Source: Clitopilus passeckerianus (taxonomy: Eukaryota > Basidiomycota > Agaricomycetes > Agaricales > Entolomataceae). From it: 64,000 bases of DNA. A program made the position numbers and the translations under genes. The stretch covers positions 620,001 to 684,000 of the forward strand of contig CALYLX010000034.1 of assembly GCA_944990035.1 (NCBI GenBank), written 5' to 3'. The stretch's first letter is position 1. Every line of letters begins with the position of its first letter. Below, piece after piece: positions 11,344 through 23,632 of the stretch. The notes under the pieces are model-generated. The model had not been told where the DNA came from. It did not search any database and saw nothing but the letters and a program-made list of their open reading frames with translations.

Positions 11344-13612
11344 TCATGCGTCGGGAATCGGCAAGTCACCCTCAGTCATCTTCGCCCACAACCCACCTCT
11401 CACGTACATCGTCAAGTGTGTTCCCGGCCACACCTTGTCTGTTCCTTTGCTGCCCTTGAAGTTGCCTCTCCACTCCTTAGGTGGTACAGTCTCAGGTGGC
11501 TGAGCATCTTGTGCCAACTCGAAGGAAGAGAACTGCTGCAAGAGGCGGATGAGGAAGAAGGACGACTCGTAGTACGCGAATTGCTGGCCGAGGCAGATAC
11601 GTGGCCCAGCGTTGAAGGGCAGGAAGATGAAGGGGTTGGGGGTGAGATATTTACCAAGACGGGCGTCGAGGAAACGTTCGGGGTCGAATATTGCGGCTAA
11701 AAAGCGATCAAGGTGAGTATATGCGCTTTATTTCAACCAAAAACCGCAAGGCCATACCATCAGGTCCCCAGAGGTCTTCTCTCCTGTGCATCAAGAATAC
11801 GCCATAGGCACACTTAGTATTCGGAGGGATGTAGTAAGGACGACCACCGGTAGGCCCGTTAGCGGGCATAGGCCAGAGAGTTCCTTTGTTGGAAGCCCTA
11901 GAATCGAATGGCCTACCAAAGAATGAGTTGCTAATTCAGAGCTAGAAATTTGAAAGAGCACTTACACAGGCGGGTACAACCTCAACACTTCGTTCAAGAA
12001 GGCACGCATATACTTCATCTCCTTGATTTGCTCGTTCGTCGGCCTCGCATTTCCGGGACCCATCACGCTGACAATCTCTTCACGGAGCTTGGCAGCAACA
12101 TCCGGGTGCTCAGAGAGCATGTACAACGAGAAGGTGAGAGTGGAGGCGGTAGTATCACGGGCGGCGACGAGGAGGTTAACGACCTGTAGGAAGGCATGTC
12201 AAATCACGGCCAGCTCAGGAAGGTGGAAGCACCGTACCTCATCCTTCAGAATCTGCATGTCCTGTGTTTCACTGACGAGATGGTCGAGGAGAGTGACATT
12301 CTCTTCGACTTTTCCGCTGCTTTTGCCGTTACTCACATTCTCCAGTGCGCGCTTGACAATCGGCTCCACGAAAGCATCCACAGTTTTCCTCCTTATGTCG
12401 ACCTTGTCCTCCCAGAACTCGCCGCTGGCAATGGGCCACATAGGTCCATACCGAGTCCTCAACGCAGTCAAATGCTGACCATCCAAGAACGCCTCGACGA
12501 ACTTGGTGCTAGCATGCCTCTCGTGTTCCTGCCTCTGCTTGACGGAGATTTTCATGGGCGGGACGCTGTTACCATGTTCGGGGAAAGGTAAACCGGCCGA
12601 GAGCGAGTCAACAGATTGGCCGCAGAGGAAAGCAGTGGCTGAGTCGAGGGTGAAACGGGAAACAAGGTCCTGGAAGTCAATGGGGTAACCTTGGGAGAGT
12701 CGCGTACGCGCCAGGGAGAGCGCCGACAGAGCATGGGTGTCAAAGATAGGGTCAAAATCGGTGATTCGGTCGCGGGAGAAGAAGGGGCGAGTCATATGGC
12801 GGTGGAATCTGCGAAGGGAGATAGGTTAGGGGGAATGGGAGAAGAAGCGGGGAAGTGCGTACTTCCACATGTCGCCATCAGAGTTGAAGACACCGGTACC
12901 AAGGAGGTTGCGGAATTGGTCGAACAAGGCAGGTCCTGTTAAAATGTTGATGAGCGGGGGGAGACCCCAGGATGTAGATAGCGCAACCGACCTTTGTCAA
13001 AGGTATCAAATTGGGTGGCCAGGATGGCCTTGATGTGGTCAGGCTCGAAGGTAATGAGCTAGACATAGTCGGTTGATGGTCAACGGCATGGTGGAAGTGC
13101 TCTATATAGGGGGCTTACACGTCGTTCAGAGAGGAGGTTAAGTCCATAAGTATTTCCAAGCTCCTCCCTCCATCTCTCGAAGATATCACCTGTCGATCAC
13201 GTCAGTAAAGGGCTTCAGAGTTAATTTGTCCATGACTGACGCTCGTCTGCTCGAGGCGTCAATCAACCGAACAGATTCTGTGACACTCACCGACATAGCC
13301 AGCTTTAAAGTTGCCGACAAGTGCCTTGGTAATGCCGAGACCACCGGGGAGCCTGTCATAGATCTTTGGGACCAACACTGCGCCTCTTCTCCGGGCTTCC
13401 GTCCAATCCACATAATTCCTCCAACCGAACATTATCCATGGGTAGAGAATAACTGATGTGAAAGCGAGCGCTGCTCTCAACGGGGTGGTAAAGGAGAGGC
13501 CGGGGAAAGCATGGTTGAGCACATAGGAGAAGAAAAGGTAGGTGACGCCAACGGGCGGGACGGCGTAGATGAATGTGCGTGCGAGGTACAAGATTCCAGG
13601 TGGGATCGCCAT
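11344..13612 (-). CDS. Cytochrome P450, CYP63-like
   Basis: Membrane-bound haem monooxygenase of the basidiomycete fatty-acid/alkane/xenobiotic type. Eight exons (13612-13291, 13189-13119, 13058-12992, 12935-12863, 12808-12238, 12183-11966, 11912-11758, 11696-11344) sum to 1830 nt, 609 residues, longer than a typical 500-residue P450 as in CYP63. It opens with two hydrophobic segments ([19 protein letters not shown] and [20 protein letters not shown]). Then come the I-helix AARDTTAST, the ExxR motif NEVLRLYP, the DPERFLD motif and the haem loop [11 protein letters not shown] with its cysteine ligand. All key residues are present. It sits between two inverted UGT copies, convergent with UGT1, suggesting hydroxylation followed by glycosylation of a shared substrate (inference). 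The CYP63 label rests on remembered family features. Confidence 0.92.
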
Positions 13613-15388
13613 CTTCTTGGGCTTCGATGTTCTTGGACTAGTCGCTTGTTATACTTCTTCGGTTTCGGCCTAGTTTCTCTATTTGACTAGTGGTTTCAGT
13701 GGCGCGAGAAGTCGACGAATGCTATCGATGGCGACGTCGAAGTTGATCAGTGGAAAACTGTAGGAGGCAGGCGGGGGTTTGATGTTGTGGATGGGGAGAG
13801 ACATTCAAGGTCTTAAATATATGTGTATCCCTCTCCATCTTTTGGGTGGTCAGCGGCCCTTCTTCGCTTACTTCCAATGGTAATAGGATGAGACCGTATG
13901 ACCTCCACCCAAGACGATCATCGAGCACGAGCTATGCAACCAACCCCGCTTTCTGCCGCACAGCTTACGCCATATTCCCTATCCGAGGGATCCCCATTCA
14001 GCCCGCCTTTCCAACCGAAAGAGCCTGAAACGAAGAGGCAAAAATGAGAAAAACACATGTGTCGCCGACATAACCGACTTTACCGACGTTTTTGCTTTTG
14101 ATCGGTGGACTGTTCAAGTGAACCTGACGATCCCATTGGCTGCTGTTTCCGGGTCTCCTCAAACCTTTGAGACGAACGAACTGTTAATGATCGCACACGC
14201 AATCAATGCCGAGTACGATGTCGTCGCACTCAATGAAAAGTCGTTTTGTTATTCATTGAGGTTGTTGGGGAGCAAGGCTACAAGGCTGAAGGTATATCAA
14301 GGCGTAAACGGTCATTCAGTCGTACTCATCACATCAGAATTCGAGTTTTTGCTTACCGTGTCCCGTTACGGAGGACTTTTGAATTTGAGGCTCGGTCACC
14401 TCGTGGACTGCTGAAACATTACAGGGTAGCTAATGCTGGGATATGAATGGGCTAATTGTCCGGAGCGTAACCTCCCGGGTCTGCCTACGTATCTTAGACT
14501 CCCAGCAGGCAAGGCCGTACCACTAGTTTCCCTCGAAATACCAGCTGGTTCTTGGAAACCAGCCCCAACGCGTCTTCTGCTCTCCACCACAATCTCCGGT
14601 TCAGTGGATTATGTGTACTAGCAGACGACCAACGTGTGTCTCGTTTGATACTAGCCGACTCTATGCTAGCTATGTCATGCGTGATAACGGCTGTAACTTC
14701 CTTTCAGTTCTCATACTGCTCTGAAAGTCTACGACCCCTTCGAGATTGATGACTACCAACGCCTTTGCCATGTAACGGTCCCAAAGGTACATCCTGTCCA
14801 TGAGGGGCAGTAGTTTACGTCAAGTGCATCACCTGCCGCTAGTAGCGGCCTGAATCTCTCCTATACCTATGCCCTCCTCGTCGCTCCCCCAAATAGAATC
14901 AGGAGGAGCATCCTCGCGAATATTAAGCCCTCTCAGACCGAGCATTCTCCCCATCCTGTTAATATACGCCTTGGTTTCCTCCGCAGACATGAGTTTGAAA
15001 GAGATGGAAACAGAGTTGCGCACCTTCCACAGGGCCGCACAATTCCAACCATTTCATTGTTGTTACCGTATGGGAGTGTTGAACAAAATCAGTGTTCTCT
15101 AATTGGCGGGAGTAAGGCCAGAACTGGTCGTATGGCTTCCTTCTCGACGAAAGTTTGAACGAGAGGTTCGGTATCTTAACCGATGTGGTGGTGATTGATG
15201 TTGACTTGCCAGGTCCCGACGCATGTTGCGAAAGGCTGTTAGGCGTCGTCCAGGGTCGCTCGAAAATCCTGTCTCCTTGTTAGTTGTAAACTATGTTGGA
15301 TACTTGTTTCATTTATTGTGCACAGCACTGTACATGGAGAACTCTACGAGAACACCTTAATGATATTTTATTCCATCCACTTCGTACC
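13613..15388. other. Intergenic spacer, 1.8 kb
   Basis: Lies between the P450 start and the UGT2 3' end. A 98-codon plus-strand open frame (14118-14414) and a 64-codon minus-strand open frame (14829-15023, containing MSAEETKAYINRMGRMLGLRGLN) have protein-like composition. Neither has a recognisable family or a splice structure I can support; the second may be a gene fragment. Confidence 0.4.
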
Positions 15389-17514
15389 TCACTTGAGGTA
15401 GTCCGCAAACAACTTCCTGAGCTCAGCTTTTGCAATTCCACCTTCTTCCCAAGCACTAGCAAACTCGACCTTCAGCCTCTGGGCATTCCTTGTCATTTCT
15501 TTTCCCTTCTCGCCCTTGACCACATCTCTCACAACCGATCGCAACTCCTCTCTAACAGCCTCACGAGTACCCTTCGCAGACTGGCCATTTCGTTTGAGCG
15601 GTTTGAGCCCAAGTCCCGTACGAACTTCGATGAGTTCCAGTCCAGTGCCTAGATTGGCACTAACATGCAACGCCGTAGCAGGTTGGTCACCATGGAAAGG
15701 CCAGAAGATCCTGGATGGAAGACAAACTTAGTTGGGGGTAGAGTTGTATGCATGGGAGCGAACGTACATTGGGATTCCACTCCCAAGAGATTCGGTTACT
15801 CCGCCATGACCACCGTGGTTCAAATACCAGCCCGTGACCTGCAGACGAATAGGAATTATGACTGGTATCTCTAACTCAATTCGGAAGATTGCTTACCGGG
15901 TGGTTCAGAATGGCCTGTTGTGGCGCCCAGGACGAAAATAGACCAAGGCCGGAGTTTTCGGCTTTCTTGATTAGTTCTTCAGGAATTCTGGCAAACGGAG
16001 AGGCATGACAGAATATCTGAAATGCCAACCATGAGGAGCTATAAACCAAGAGGCGGGATGCAACCTACAAATGGAACTCGGAAGTCAAGCAAAGCGTCGA
16101 TAAGCTCCTCGCTATGTTCCTGCGAGGTTGGCCAGAATACAGTGCCGAAAGAGATCTGAGTTTTGCAGAAACTGTCAGCTTCAATATATCATGAATAAGA
16201 GACAGACGTACAAATAGAAGCGACCTTTCACCGAACTGAGCAAGTTTGTCAGTCAAGAAAGTGTCGATTGCAATATTTCTATCCGCAGTGATCTGGGTCT
16301 TTCCGTAGCCAGGAGGTAAGAGTGGTCCGAGTACGTATACAGGCCGGTTTGACTCCGCTATCCATTTTCTGTACGCGTCGATAGGCACTTTCTCGAATGC
16401 TTCAGAGCTACCGATGATGATTCCGTCTGCACCATTGAGAGATCTGCCCCAACTCGAAAATGAGTAATCAGGGAGATGGGAGATGGGAGAAATAAACTCA
16501 CATAGCACCACCTCCAATAAGAGTGGACATCGGCATGGAGAACGGCATCTGTACCCCCCAGCCACGCATCAGCGAAACAAGACACTGGCCGTTGGATAGA
16601 CTACTCACGATTTGGGGGAACTGTTCCCAGTCATACATTGGTGGTACGCCCGGGAGTTGAATTATGCTACCGTCTACCTTTTCCAATATCTGTCATCGTT
16701 GGACTCAGTGATTGACTAAGGTTTGAGAAGAGTAAAACCTATACACACCTCATCACCAACTTCTTCAGGAGTTCGACCAGTCTGCGCTGCGACTTCTGCA
16801 ATCTTTGCACGAAGGTTCCCAATCCCACCCAAGGATTCGGGCCCGAAGAGTCTGATCAGAGCCGCTGCACCACCGGAGACCCATGCAAGAATAGGAACGC
16901 TCGGAGTGATTGCTCTCGTCGCGAATTGCAAAGGAGGTGCAAAGAACTAGACGGTCATCCTCGTTAGTATATGAGAGCACGCCGTACGAAAAAAAAATTA
17001 GGACTACACGAACATCCAAGATGGTAAGAGACGGGGCAGAAATCGCATCAAAGGTTGTTCCCTTTACGGCACAGCTGATAGGCTCTTCTTTGACGAGTTT
17101 CTCGTAGGCGTTCGCGTAGGCTTCACAGAAGAGTCCTATGACCTTGAATAACTCTTGTTCTTCTGTTTGAAACGCGCCAACAACACTTCGAGCCCACGCT
17201 CAAGATCAAGGGTTGTGATTATTGAGGTTGAAGAAACGTACCGAATGCGCTGGAGAGCCTCTTTACCTTCATCGTCCTCGGCTTGCCTCGTGATCTCATT
17301 CAATGTTTTGTCCAGGAACGAGGGGGCAGCAAGTAAGGTAATGACAATGTCCGGGCGTTCCTTTACGATCCTTGCAGCTAAGACGCAGAGAGGGCGGATA
17401 TGACCTACGCAAGAAGGGAGGATCAGTGAAGGCATAAGTTGATACAGGCTTGTAACAAGACCCACCCCATGCCGGAATGGCAGCAAGAAGTAGATGAATC
17501 TGTTTAGATGCCAT
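15389..17514 (-). CDS. GT1-family UDP-glycosyltransferase, copy 2 (UGT2)
   Basis: Close paralogue of UGT1 with the same exon-intron plan on the opposite strand. It starts with MASKQIHLLLAAIPAWG at 17514 and ends DYLK-TGA at 15389. Functional marks are HIRPLCVLAARIV (catalytic-His region), ISFGTVFWPTSQEH, SWAPQQAILNHP, NHGGHGGVTESLGSG and PFHGDQPATALHVSANLG. All exon joins I checked keep frame, and the intron equivalent to the UGT1 GC-AG intron here begins GTACGT. A TATA-like box lies at 17586-17592. The similarity continues past the stop into the 3' flank (15388 down to about 15265), so the duplication copied more than the coding region. Donor sugar and acceptor are unknown. Confidence 0.93.
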
Positions 17515-18044
17515 GATATGCTCCCTCCCCGTTTGCATACAGTCTAAAACAAAAGCTGCAATATGATGGGTCGAAAGCGTGGTCATTATATAGCGACTGG
17601 CTTCGACGGCACGATCGGTTCATGGCTACATGGCAGTCCCGGATAGATGGGCTCGATCAGATTGGGCGGCCTCGATTGTCCCCTGCTGGCCCCAGATGGA
17701 AGAATTCGTCCACGAAATGCCGCTGGCAAGGCTCGGCGTGGGTGGCCTCGTCATCGGAGGTTCGGAAGGGACCTTTCCCGCCTATGCGTGTATGTTGTAC
17801 TGGTGTGGTCATCACAAAAAGGTCGGGAATCGAGTAGGTGAGGTCGGGCCCAAGTAATGAGGTCAACCTTCCTCTAAGAAGAGACCGTCCCTGCCCGTTA
17901 CCGTCCCAAAAAAGCTCTTTAGGAAGCCGTATGCCTGAATGTGTGCGGGGCTCAACATCGTGTACGATGCATGTGATGGATGGAATAAAAAGTAAAATTA
18001 GTGGAAAACGAATGCAGAAGCCTATTGTCCTATTATTAACGTCG
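17515..18044. other. Intergenic, UGT2 promoter side
   Basis: Contains the UGT2 TATA-like box (17586-17592). Open frames on both strands overlap here but show no family motif, and the long minus-strand one is the shadow of the neighbouring pseudogene. No gene called. Confidence 0.45.
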
Positions 18045-18376
18045 GGCATCTTCTTCCGACAATCCATATCGGCTAGCTTAAACGAATATTCCAGACCGAT
18101 GCTACCTCTAACAAACGGATACTCCTCCTCTAAGCCCAGATTCAAAGCGCGCAAGCGTGTTGGCCCGATACCGATTTTGTGTAGCTTTGTCTGTCTAATA
18201 CTCTCTAATTTTCCGAAGTTCCTCGTGGATGATCTCAGCATTGGCAGGCTGTTTAGTCAGTGGTGAAACGGCAAGTCGGCCCAAGCAGAAATCGTCGTGC
18301 AGGGTTGCTACGCGGTTGTAGAAATCTTGGGCTTAGAAGAGATGCGAACGATGAGAAAGGCCTGGTGTAGTCCCAT
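18045..18376 (-). pseudogene. Decayed 5' fragment of the 'MGQRHQAF' family (copy G1)
   Basis: Reading the minus strand from 18376 gives MGLHQAFLIVRIS, matching MGQRHQAFLIARI of the intact copy after a 3-nt loss. Stop codons and frame changes follow. Further on, LRSSTRNFGKLES is the wrong-frame reading of the family segment EIIREELRKIGE, and ALNLGLEEEYPF matches AWNLGLEET. Similarity stops near 18045, so the long C-terminal exon is absent. This is a truncated, multiply broken relic of the genes at 19603-20973 and 21499-23390 and lies upstream of both in the array. Confidence 0.8.
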
Positions 18377-19602
18377 GAGGAAAGCGAGCAAGCTCTGTGC
18401 TGCTCGTCATCGACATTGTGTGCCGATCGACTCAGAGTCTCGGAGATGTCATTAATTCATGGTCAATCCCATCACGTGCGGGGAGGTGGTTCCCACGATT
18501 AGCATCAGTGGCCGTGCAGGATTCTCTTCTGCTCTTCATCGTCATCTTGATGTTTGACGCACCACGATCAAGTGGCTGGTAGTTCATCGTGTGTCCTGGA
18601 GCCAGAAACAAAGCATTATAACATTCATCATGGACCAGAGACCGCTCACTCAAGTTGAGCTGAGGTACTACTGGCGGCCTGACGCTCAGACCTTAGCCTA
18701 CTTCTTTCAATTTCATTCTTTCTGATTCTCTCCATTGACTATGTGCTCGCCTACTTACTAGAAAACTGAAATCAGTACACTCGCTTGCTCCTCTGTAATT
18801 CAACGAAACCTCGCGCGTTGAAGAGGTAAGCGGCGGCTAGATAAGATAGCGAGAGTCGAGCTAACCCAACCTCACTAACAACTAAAACCACCACTAACGA
18901 CTCCGAATTCGTGGGCCTCGTGTAGAATATTACTCTGTACACCGAATTACCCTTAGGTAGCGATGAACAATGTAAAATGTATATGCCAGTGTATAAATTG
19001 AATGTATTTCAATTGGATCCATCAGTACTCAAATGATCACAAAACTAATATAAGTCTCGAGATCGAAGGCTTCGCACAGTCTCAAATCTAAGTAGCACAC
19101 CCGCAGTTGTGATACCGAATCTGGGCTATCCAATACTTGAATTCCGCGCAATGTACTAACTACAACTTTTATACTACAAAGAACTATGCACGGACCATGT
19201 AAAATTAAAGATCTTGGCATTCGGCAACTTCGGCGACCTTCCTTATATGTTAGGAAAGGTGCGGGAATAGTTTATGAGAGGTCCAGAATGACGTGCTCTC
19301 GAAAACTTGGAAAAACATTCAAAGTTCCGGCGTTGAATAGTAGACACGATGGACATTGCCGGTCGGTCCGTGAAGTTAATTGATCTCCGACGCGTGTCCA
19401 GGCGAATGGGATGTTACCCATCAGTCGGAGCTCGAATCTCCCTCAAATGTCGACAATGGGCTTCATTCTTGTCGGAATTGCTCTGCATTCTAGGTAATTC
19501 CATTTACTTTCAAACCACTTCTAATAGGTAGATAACAACAGTATGTATTTATTAAAATCATTAAATTTCAATAAATATCGGGTATACTCGGCGGTAGCCG
19601 TG
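18377..19602. other. Intergenic, 1.2 kb
   Basis: No open frame with family signature, no repeat and no RNA gene that I can support. It is relatively AT-rich. A stem-like segment at 19385-19440 was checked as a tRNA and rejected. Confidence 0.45.
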
Positions 19603-20973
19603 TCAGCGTTCCTCACGCGAACCGTCTGTCAGCTTGGCAGATGTATCTGCTAGTAGATTGACTCTGTCTAAAGGCGCTTCAGGCCTGCCCTCCTTCCCCA
19701 TCTCGTCAAGGAAACCACCTAAATTGAAGACGCGAACGGACGACTGAGTATTATCGCCACCGGCGTCCGAGTCCTCAGTAGCGGCAGCCCGTTCAACCTT
19801 GATAAACCCCAATACATTCAGTTTAATCCAATACGCAAAAAACCATCCTGGATTGAGTGACTTCATGTGAGGTGGAGAGAAATATGGAATGGTTCGTTGC
19901 CCCCAGGATTGTCCCTTATTGAGCAACTCGCAAGAGAGGATACCACGTACAGCAACACCATCACTCATCTTGGACCGATGATATCCGGAAGCTTCAATGA
20001 ATTCCTTGGAGGCGAAGAACTGGCTGAGCGCCTGGACAACCAAGGTTGGTGTGAAGAATGGGACTGATGCAGTGTTTCCCCATTGCCCTTGGGTGACGAA
20101 TGTAAAAGCGGCTGGATAGAATGCTTCCTTCATGTCGATGAAAGATGGATGAATGAGGCCTTCCAGTCGGTGAAATAGTTCAGGGCTTTCGTGGAATAGG
20201 CTAGACCATTCTTTCTCTGTTATTTTTGTGGCGAGCGAAATGAGTCGCTTCAAGCGAGGGAGGCTTGCGAGAACTGCGCGAACCGTGTCAATCCCGACAT
20301 TCTTATTGTGAGATATTTTCAATACATGAAGATCGTGTCGTTCATTGATTACAGCGAGGACTTGATCCGTCGTCAAGGGAAGGTGCGAGAGATCCAGCTC
20401 ATTATCCTTGTACTGCAGGTCGATGGTTCTCGTCAAGAGAGAAAATGCGGCTTCGGGAAATGGATGGAATTCCGTGGACTTCAGAATGTCGAGGACCGCC
20501 TTTGGTTTCCCAGGCATCCAGAGAAGTTGTTCTATATCGTCCATGTCGTCCTTCGCGAGAGAATGCCTGATTGCAGGTAGCAAGGCGAGCTCAGAAGAGA
20601 TCGAAATTCATACCTTACCTCCATCCCAACAGTCCATATTGGCTGGCATGAACATATCTTCCAGGCTGGCGCTGTCACTTGAATAACAGTGTTCTTCTTC
20701 TAAGCTGAGATTCCAAGCGAATGTAAACATGCTCGCTAGATACCGGCTTGGTGTCGCTTCATCTGTCTCATACTCTCCGATTTTCCGAAGTTCCTCGCGG
20801 ATGATTTCAGCATTGGTGGGTTGTTTAGCAAGAGTAATAAAGCGGCGAGTGGCACGAAGAGGAAGGCGGCCGTAATACCATTGATGATGGAGAGCTGCTA
20901 CGCATCTGTAGTATCCTGACTTGTTGCGAGGAGAGATGCGAGCGATGAGGAAAGCTTGATGCCGTTGTCCCAC
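19603..20973 (-). pseudogene. Internally deleted copy of the 'MGQRHQAF' family (G2)
   Basis: Two long open stretches resemble the intact copy G3. The first (20973 to about 20620) corresponds to G3 exon 1 and ends CWDGG. The second (about 20600-19603, 326 codons) corresponds to the C-terminal part from LPAIRHSLAKDD onward. Two lesions are visible. The family ATG is GTG here (20971-20973), with no ATG upstream in frame. The junction has lost the intron acceptor and about 380 nt of the start of exon 2, leaving only about 30 nt between the donor-like GTAAGG and SSELALLPAI. Both halves remain open, so the loss is recent, or the C-terminal part is expressed from another start. Function of the family is unknown. 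Confidence 0.78.
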
Positions 20974-20977
20974 GATG

Positions 20978-21498
20978 AAAGCTCGCAAAGAAGGCTGGTC
21001 CCACAGGGGGCGTGTACGAAGGTTGAATATTGATGTCACAAGGCGTATCTATATCACTGGCCTCTTCGACTCATTGTAAACGCCTCATGTTCTCGTGGTT
21101 GCTGAACGTGGCCGTCATGATCCTGTGGACAATGGGATCGAGTCATGCAGGGCGCCCACACTGCAACCCGTGGGTATGATGGATCCCACGAATGGCTTGG
21201 GGAAGAAGTAAAAGAAGCGGCTGGAGCCTAGCATTCTGCTAACGATTCACACATGAGTCAATCCCTTCGGATACTGTGGAAGCTTGCGTCGTAGATACTT
21301 GAACAAATAGAGAATGTTACAGACCGATTACACCCCGTGGCAGAGCTTTGATCATACGAAGCACAAAGCCACCGCATCGAGACCTGGGAATCTGTGACTG
21401 TGAACATGCCAGGAGTCTCAGAATTGCATTATACTTGACAATCGTAGTCACTCAAATTCTGCATAGAGCCTACAAAAACCCGCACGACGAGTGGATTG
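20978..21498. other. Intergenic between G2 and G3
   Basis: About 520 bp between tandem copies in the same orientation; it serves as upstream flank of G2 and 3' flank of G3. Nothing else is recognised. Confidence 0.45.
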
Positions 21499-23390
21499 CT
21501 AGCCCTCCCAATCATCTCGGTACTTGGCATCCATACTTCGTAGATATTTGATTGTCCTTTTAGCTTGCTCCTCTGTAATCCAATTCAGTCGATCCCGTCG
21601 ACCCACGGAACTACCCGTCAACTTGGCAAATGTTTCTGATAGTAGTGTGACTGCATCGGAGGGCGCCGGCGGTCGGCCTTCCTTCTCCATTTCCACAAGA
21701 AAACCAGGGAGGTCGAAGACTTGCACAGAAGATTCTTCCTCTTCAGCCCTACCGTCACCATTGGTGGCTGGTTCTGTGGTGCGACAGCTGCTCTCAGCCT
21801 TAATAAACCCCAACGACCGTTCTTCATTCCAAAAAGCAAAGATCCAACCCCCTCCCCGAAACGGCCGGTCGATTTGTGCGGCGAACAAAGGGATAGCTCT
21901 TTCTCCCCAATCCTGACCAGGTTTGAGCAGCTCAGATGATAGGGTGATGGAAGCAGCACCGCTGGTACTAATTACGCGCCGATGGGAAAAGCCACCTTCG
22001 CAGAAGGCATCAGAGGCAAAGTATTGAATCAAGGCTTGAATGACCAAAGTAGGTGTGAAGAAAGGAATGGATGCGGTGGGGTTCACGTCCTCGTAACGTC
22101 CCTCCGTGATAAAGCTGAACGCATTCGGATAAAATGCCGTTTCCATGTTGAGGAAGCAGGGGTGTATTAGGCTTTCTAGTCGATAAAATAAATGGGGGCT
22201 TTCGCAGAAAAGGTCAGACCAGTCGCTTTCGGAGATACCAGTGTCGAAAAGAACGAGTCGTTTGAGGTTGGGGCATTCAGTGAGGACAGTGCGGACAGTC
22301 TCGATCGTGACGTGTTTATTGTGAGATAAATTCATGATATGAAGATCGGCTCTCCCTTGAAACACGGGATGGATTTGGTCGGTGGTCAATGGGAGGTAGG
22401 AGAGGTCGACACCATCTTCCTTAGGCAGGTGTTCAATTGCTTTCCCAAGTAGAGAAAGAGCGGAGTCGGGGAAGGGATGGAATTCTGAGGATTTCAAGAT
22501 GTCTATTATCGCCTTAGCCTTTTCAGGCATCCACAGAAGACCTTCGATAGCTTCGGTATCATCTTTCGCCAATGCGTGTTTGATTGCAGGAAGCAAGGTA
22601 AGCTCCGATAGAGAAGGAACGGTTACAGAAACGCTTGTGGGGGCTGTCTGAGGGCTAGTGTCATTTTTTCTCTTCAGCATGTCATCAGCAAACTCCTTCG
22701 GCCAGGTTGCGTAAAGGGCGTCAAGAGTTACAAGCCCCTCGTCGGCTAATATGTGGATAACTTCAACCACGTCCTTTTCTTCAGCTCGCAGGCGTTCATC
22801 CCCTTCAATTTTCTTCAATCGCTGTTCGTCGAGCGGATAGTAGCAGCGCGCGTAGGTTTCTGCGTTCATAATCGTATTTCTGGATTGGTCTGAGGTCTCA
22901 TTCCCAGGTAGGAAGCAATATGTGCACTGTTCGGGGTCTGTGATGTCGATAATGGTAAGACCATCGTTGTTATCTAAGAGGAAGCCTGTGAGAAGCCAAA
23001 AACGCATTGGATGATGAGTGGTAGGGTCTCACCTCCACCCCAACAGCTCATGGTAGCCCTCAACAAATCATGGTTCCAATCGGAAGTACCGCTAGCGTAT
23101 GGGCGCGTCTCCTCCAAGCCCAGGTTCCAGGCGCATGCAAGCAAAACGGCCAGATATTGGCTCGGCCTCTCGTCATTTACTTCGCGTTCTCCGATGAGAC
23201 GAAGCTCTTCGCGAATGATCTGAGCATTAAGAGGTTGTTTAGCCAGGGTGATAAAACGCCGTGTGGCACGGAGAGGAAGGCGGCCATAGCACCACTGATG
23301 ATGCAGAGCGGCTAAACATCTGTAGGCCCCTGCCTTATTGCCACTGGACGCTATGCGAGCAATGAGGAAAGCTTGGTGTCGTTGTCCCAT
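21499..23390 (-). CDS. Uncharacterised basidiomycete protein, 'MGQRHQAF' family (G3, intact)
   Basis: Two exons (23390-23033 and 22985-21499) make a 614-residue protein. Exon 1 is the most conserved part: MGQRHQAFLIARI, RCLAALHHQWCYGRLPLRA, AQIIREELRLIGE and AWNLGLEE. Exon 2 begins FLLDNNDGLTIIDITDPEQC. The middle section (LPLTTDQIHPVF, ADLHIMNLSHNKHVTIETV, CPNLKRLVLFDTGIS) has a leucine-rich-repeat-like rhythm, followed by a mixed alpha/beta C-terminal half. There is no signal peptide or membrane segment. I recognise this as a recurring family of Agaricomycetes but know no function. It is the only undamaged copy of three here. It may act in protein recognition if the LRR reading is right (inference). 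Confidence 0.82.
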
Positions 23391-23632
23391 GATGGGGGGT
23401 TTTGAGAAACTCGAAATCCGAGACGGTCTCGTTCTGATCCCAGGTCATGTGCCAGGCCGCTTTTACTTATTAAGCGCCAGATCCGGGACGGCTTGGAGCA
23501 AGCTTGAATCCAGGAATATCTCAATTACAGTAACGACAGGAGGTCGCGAATGGCACACCTTCCTATTCCACCCGTTCGATGTTAGAGAATCAGCGGTATA
23601 CTTCCAACACATTAGATATTGATAAGCTACAT

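Noticed and set aside
17657..18241. 194-codon minus-strand open frame
   Set aside because: It crosses the G1 relic in a shifted frame; the similarity to G3 shows it is a shadow of a pseudogene.
19385..19440. tRNA-like stem with GGAG-CTCGAAT-CTCC
   Set aside because: The anticodon-like stem has a six-base loop and no acceptor stem or A box could be formed.
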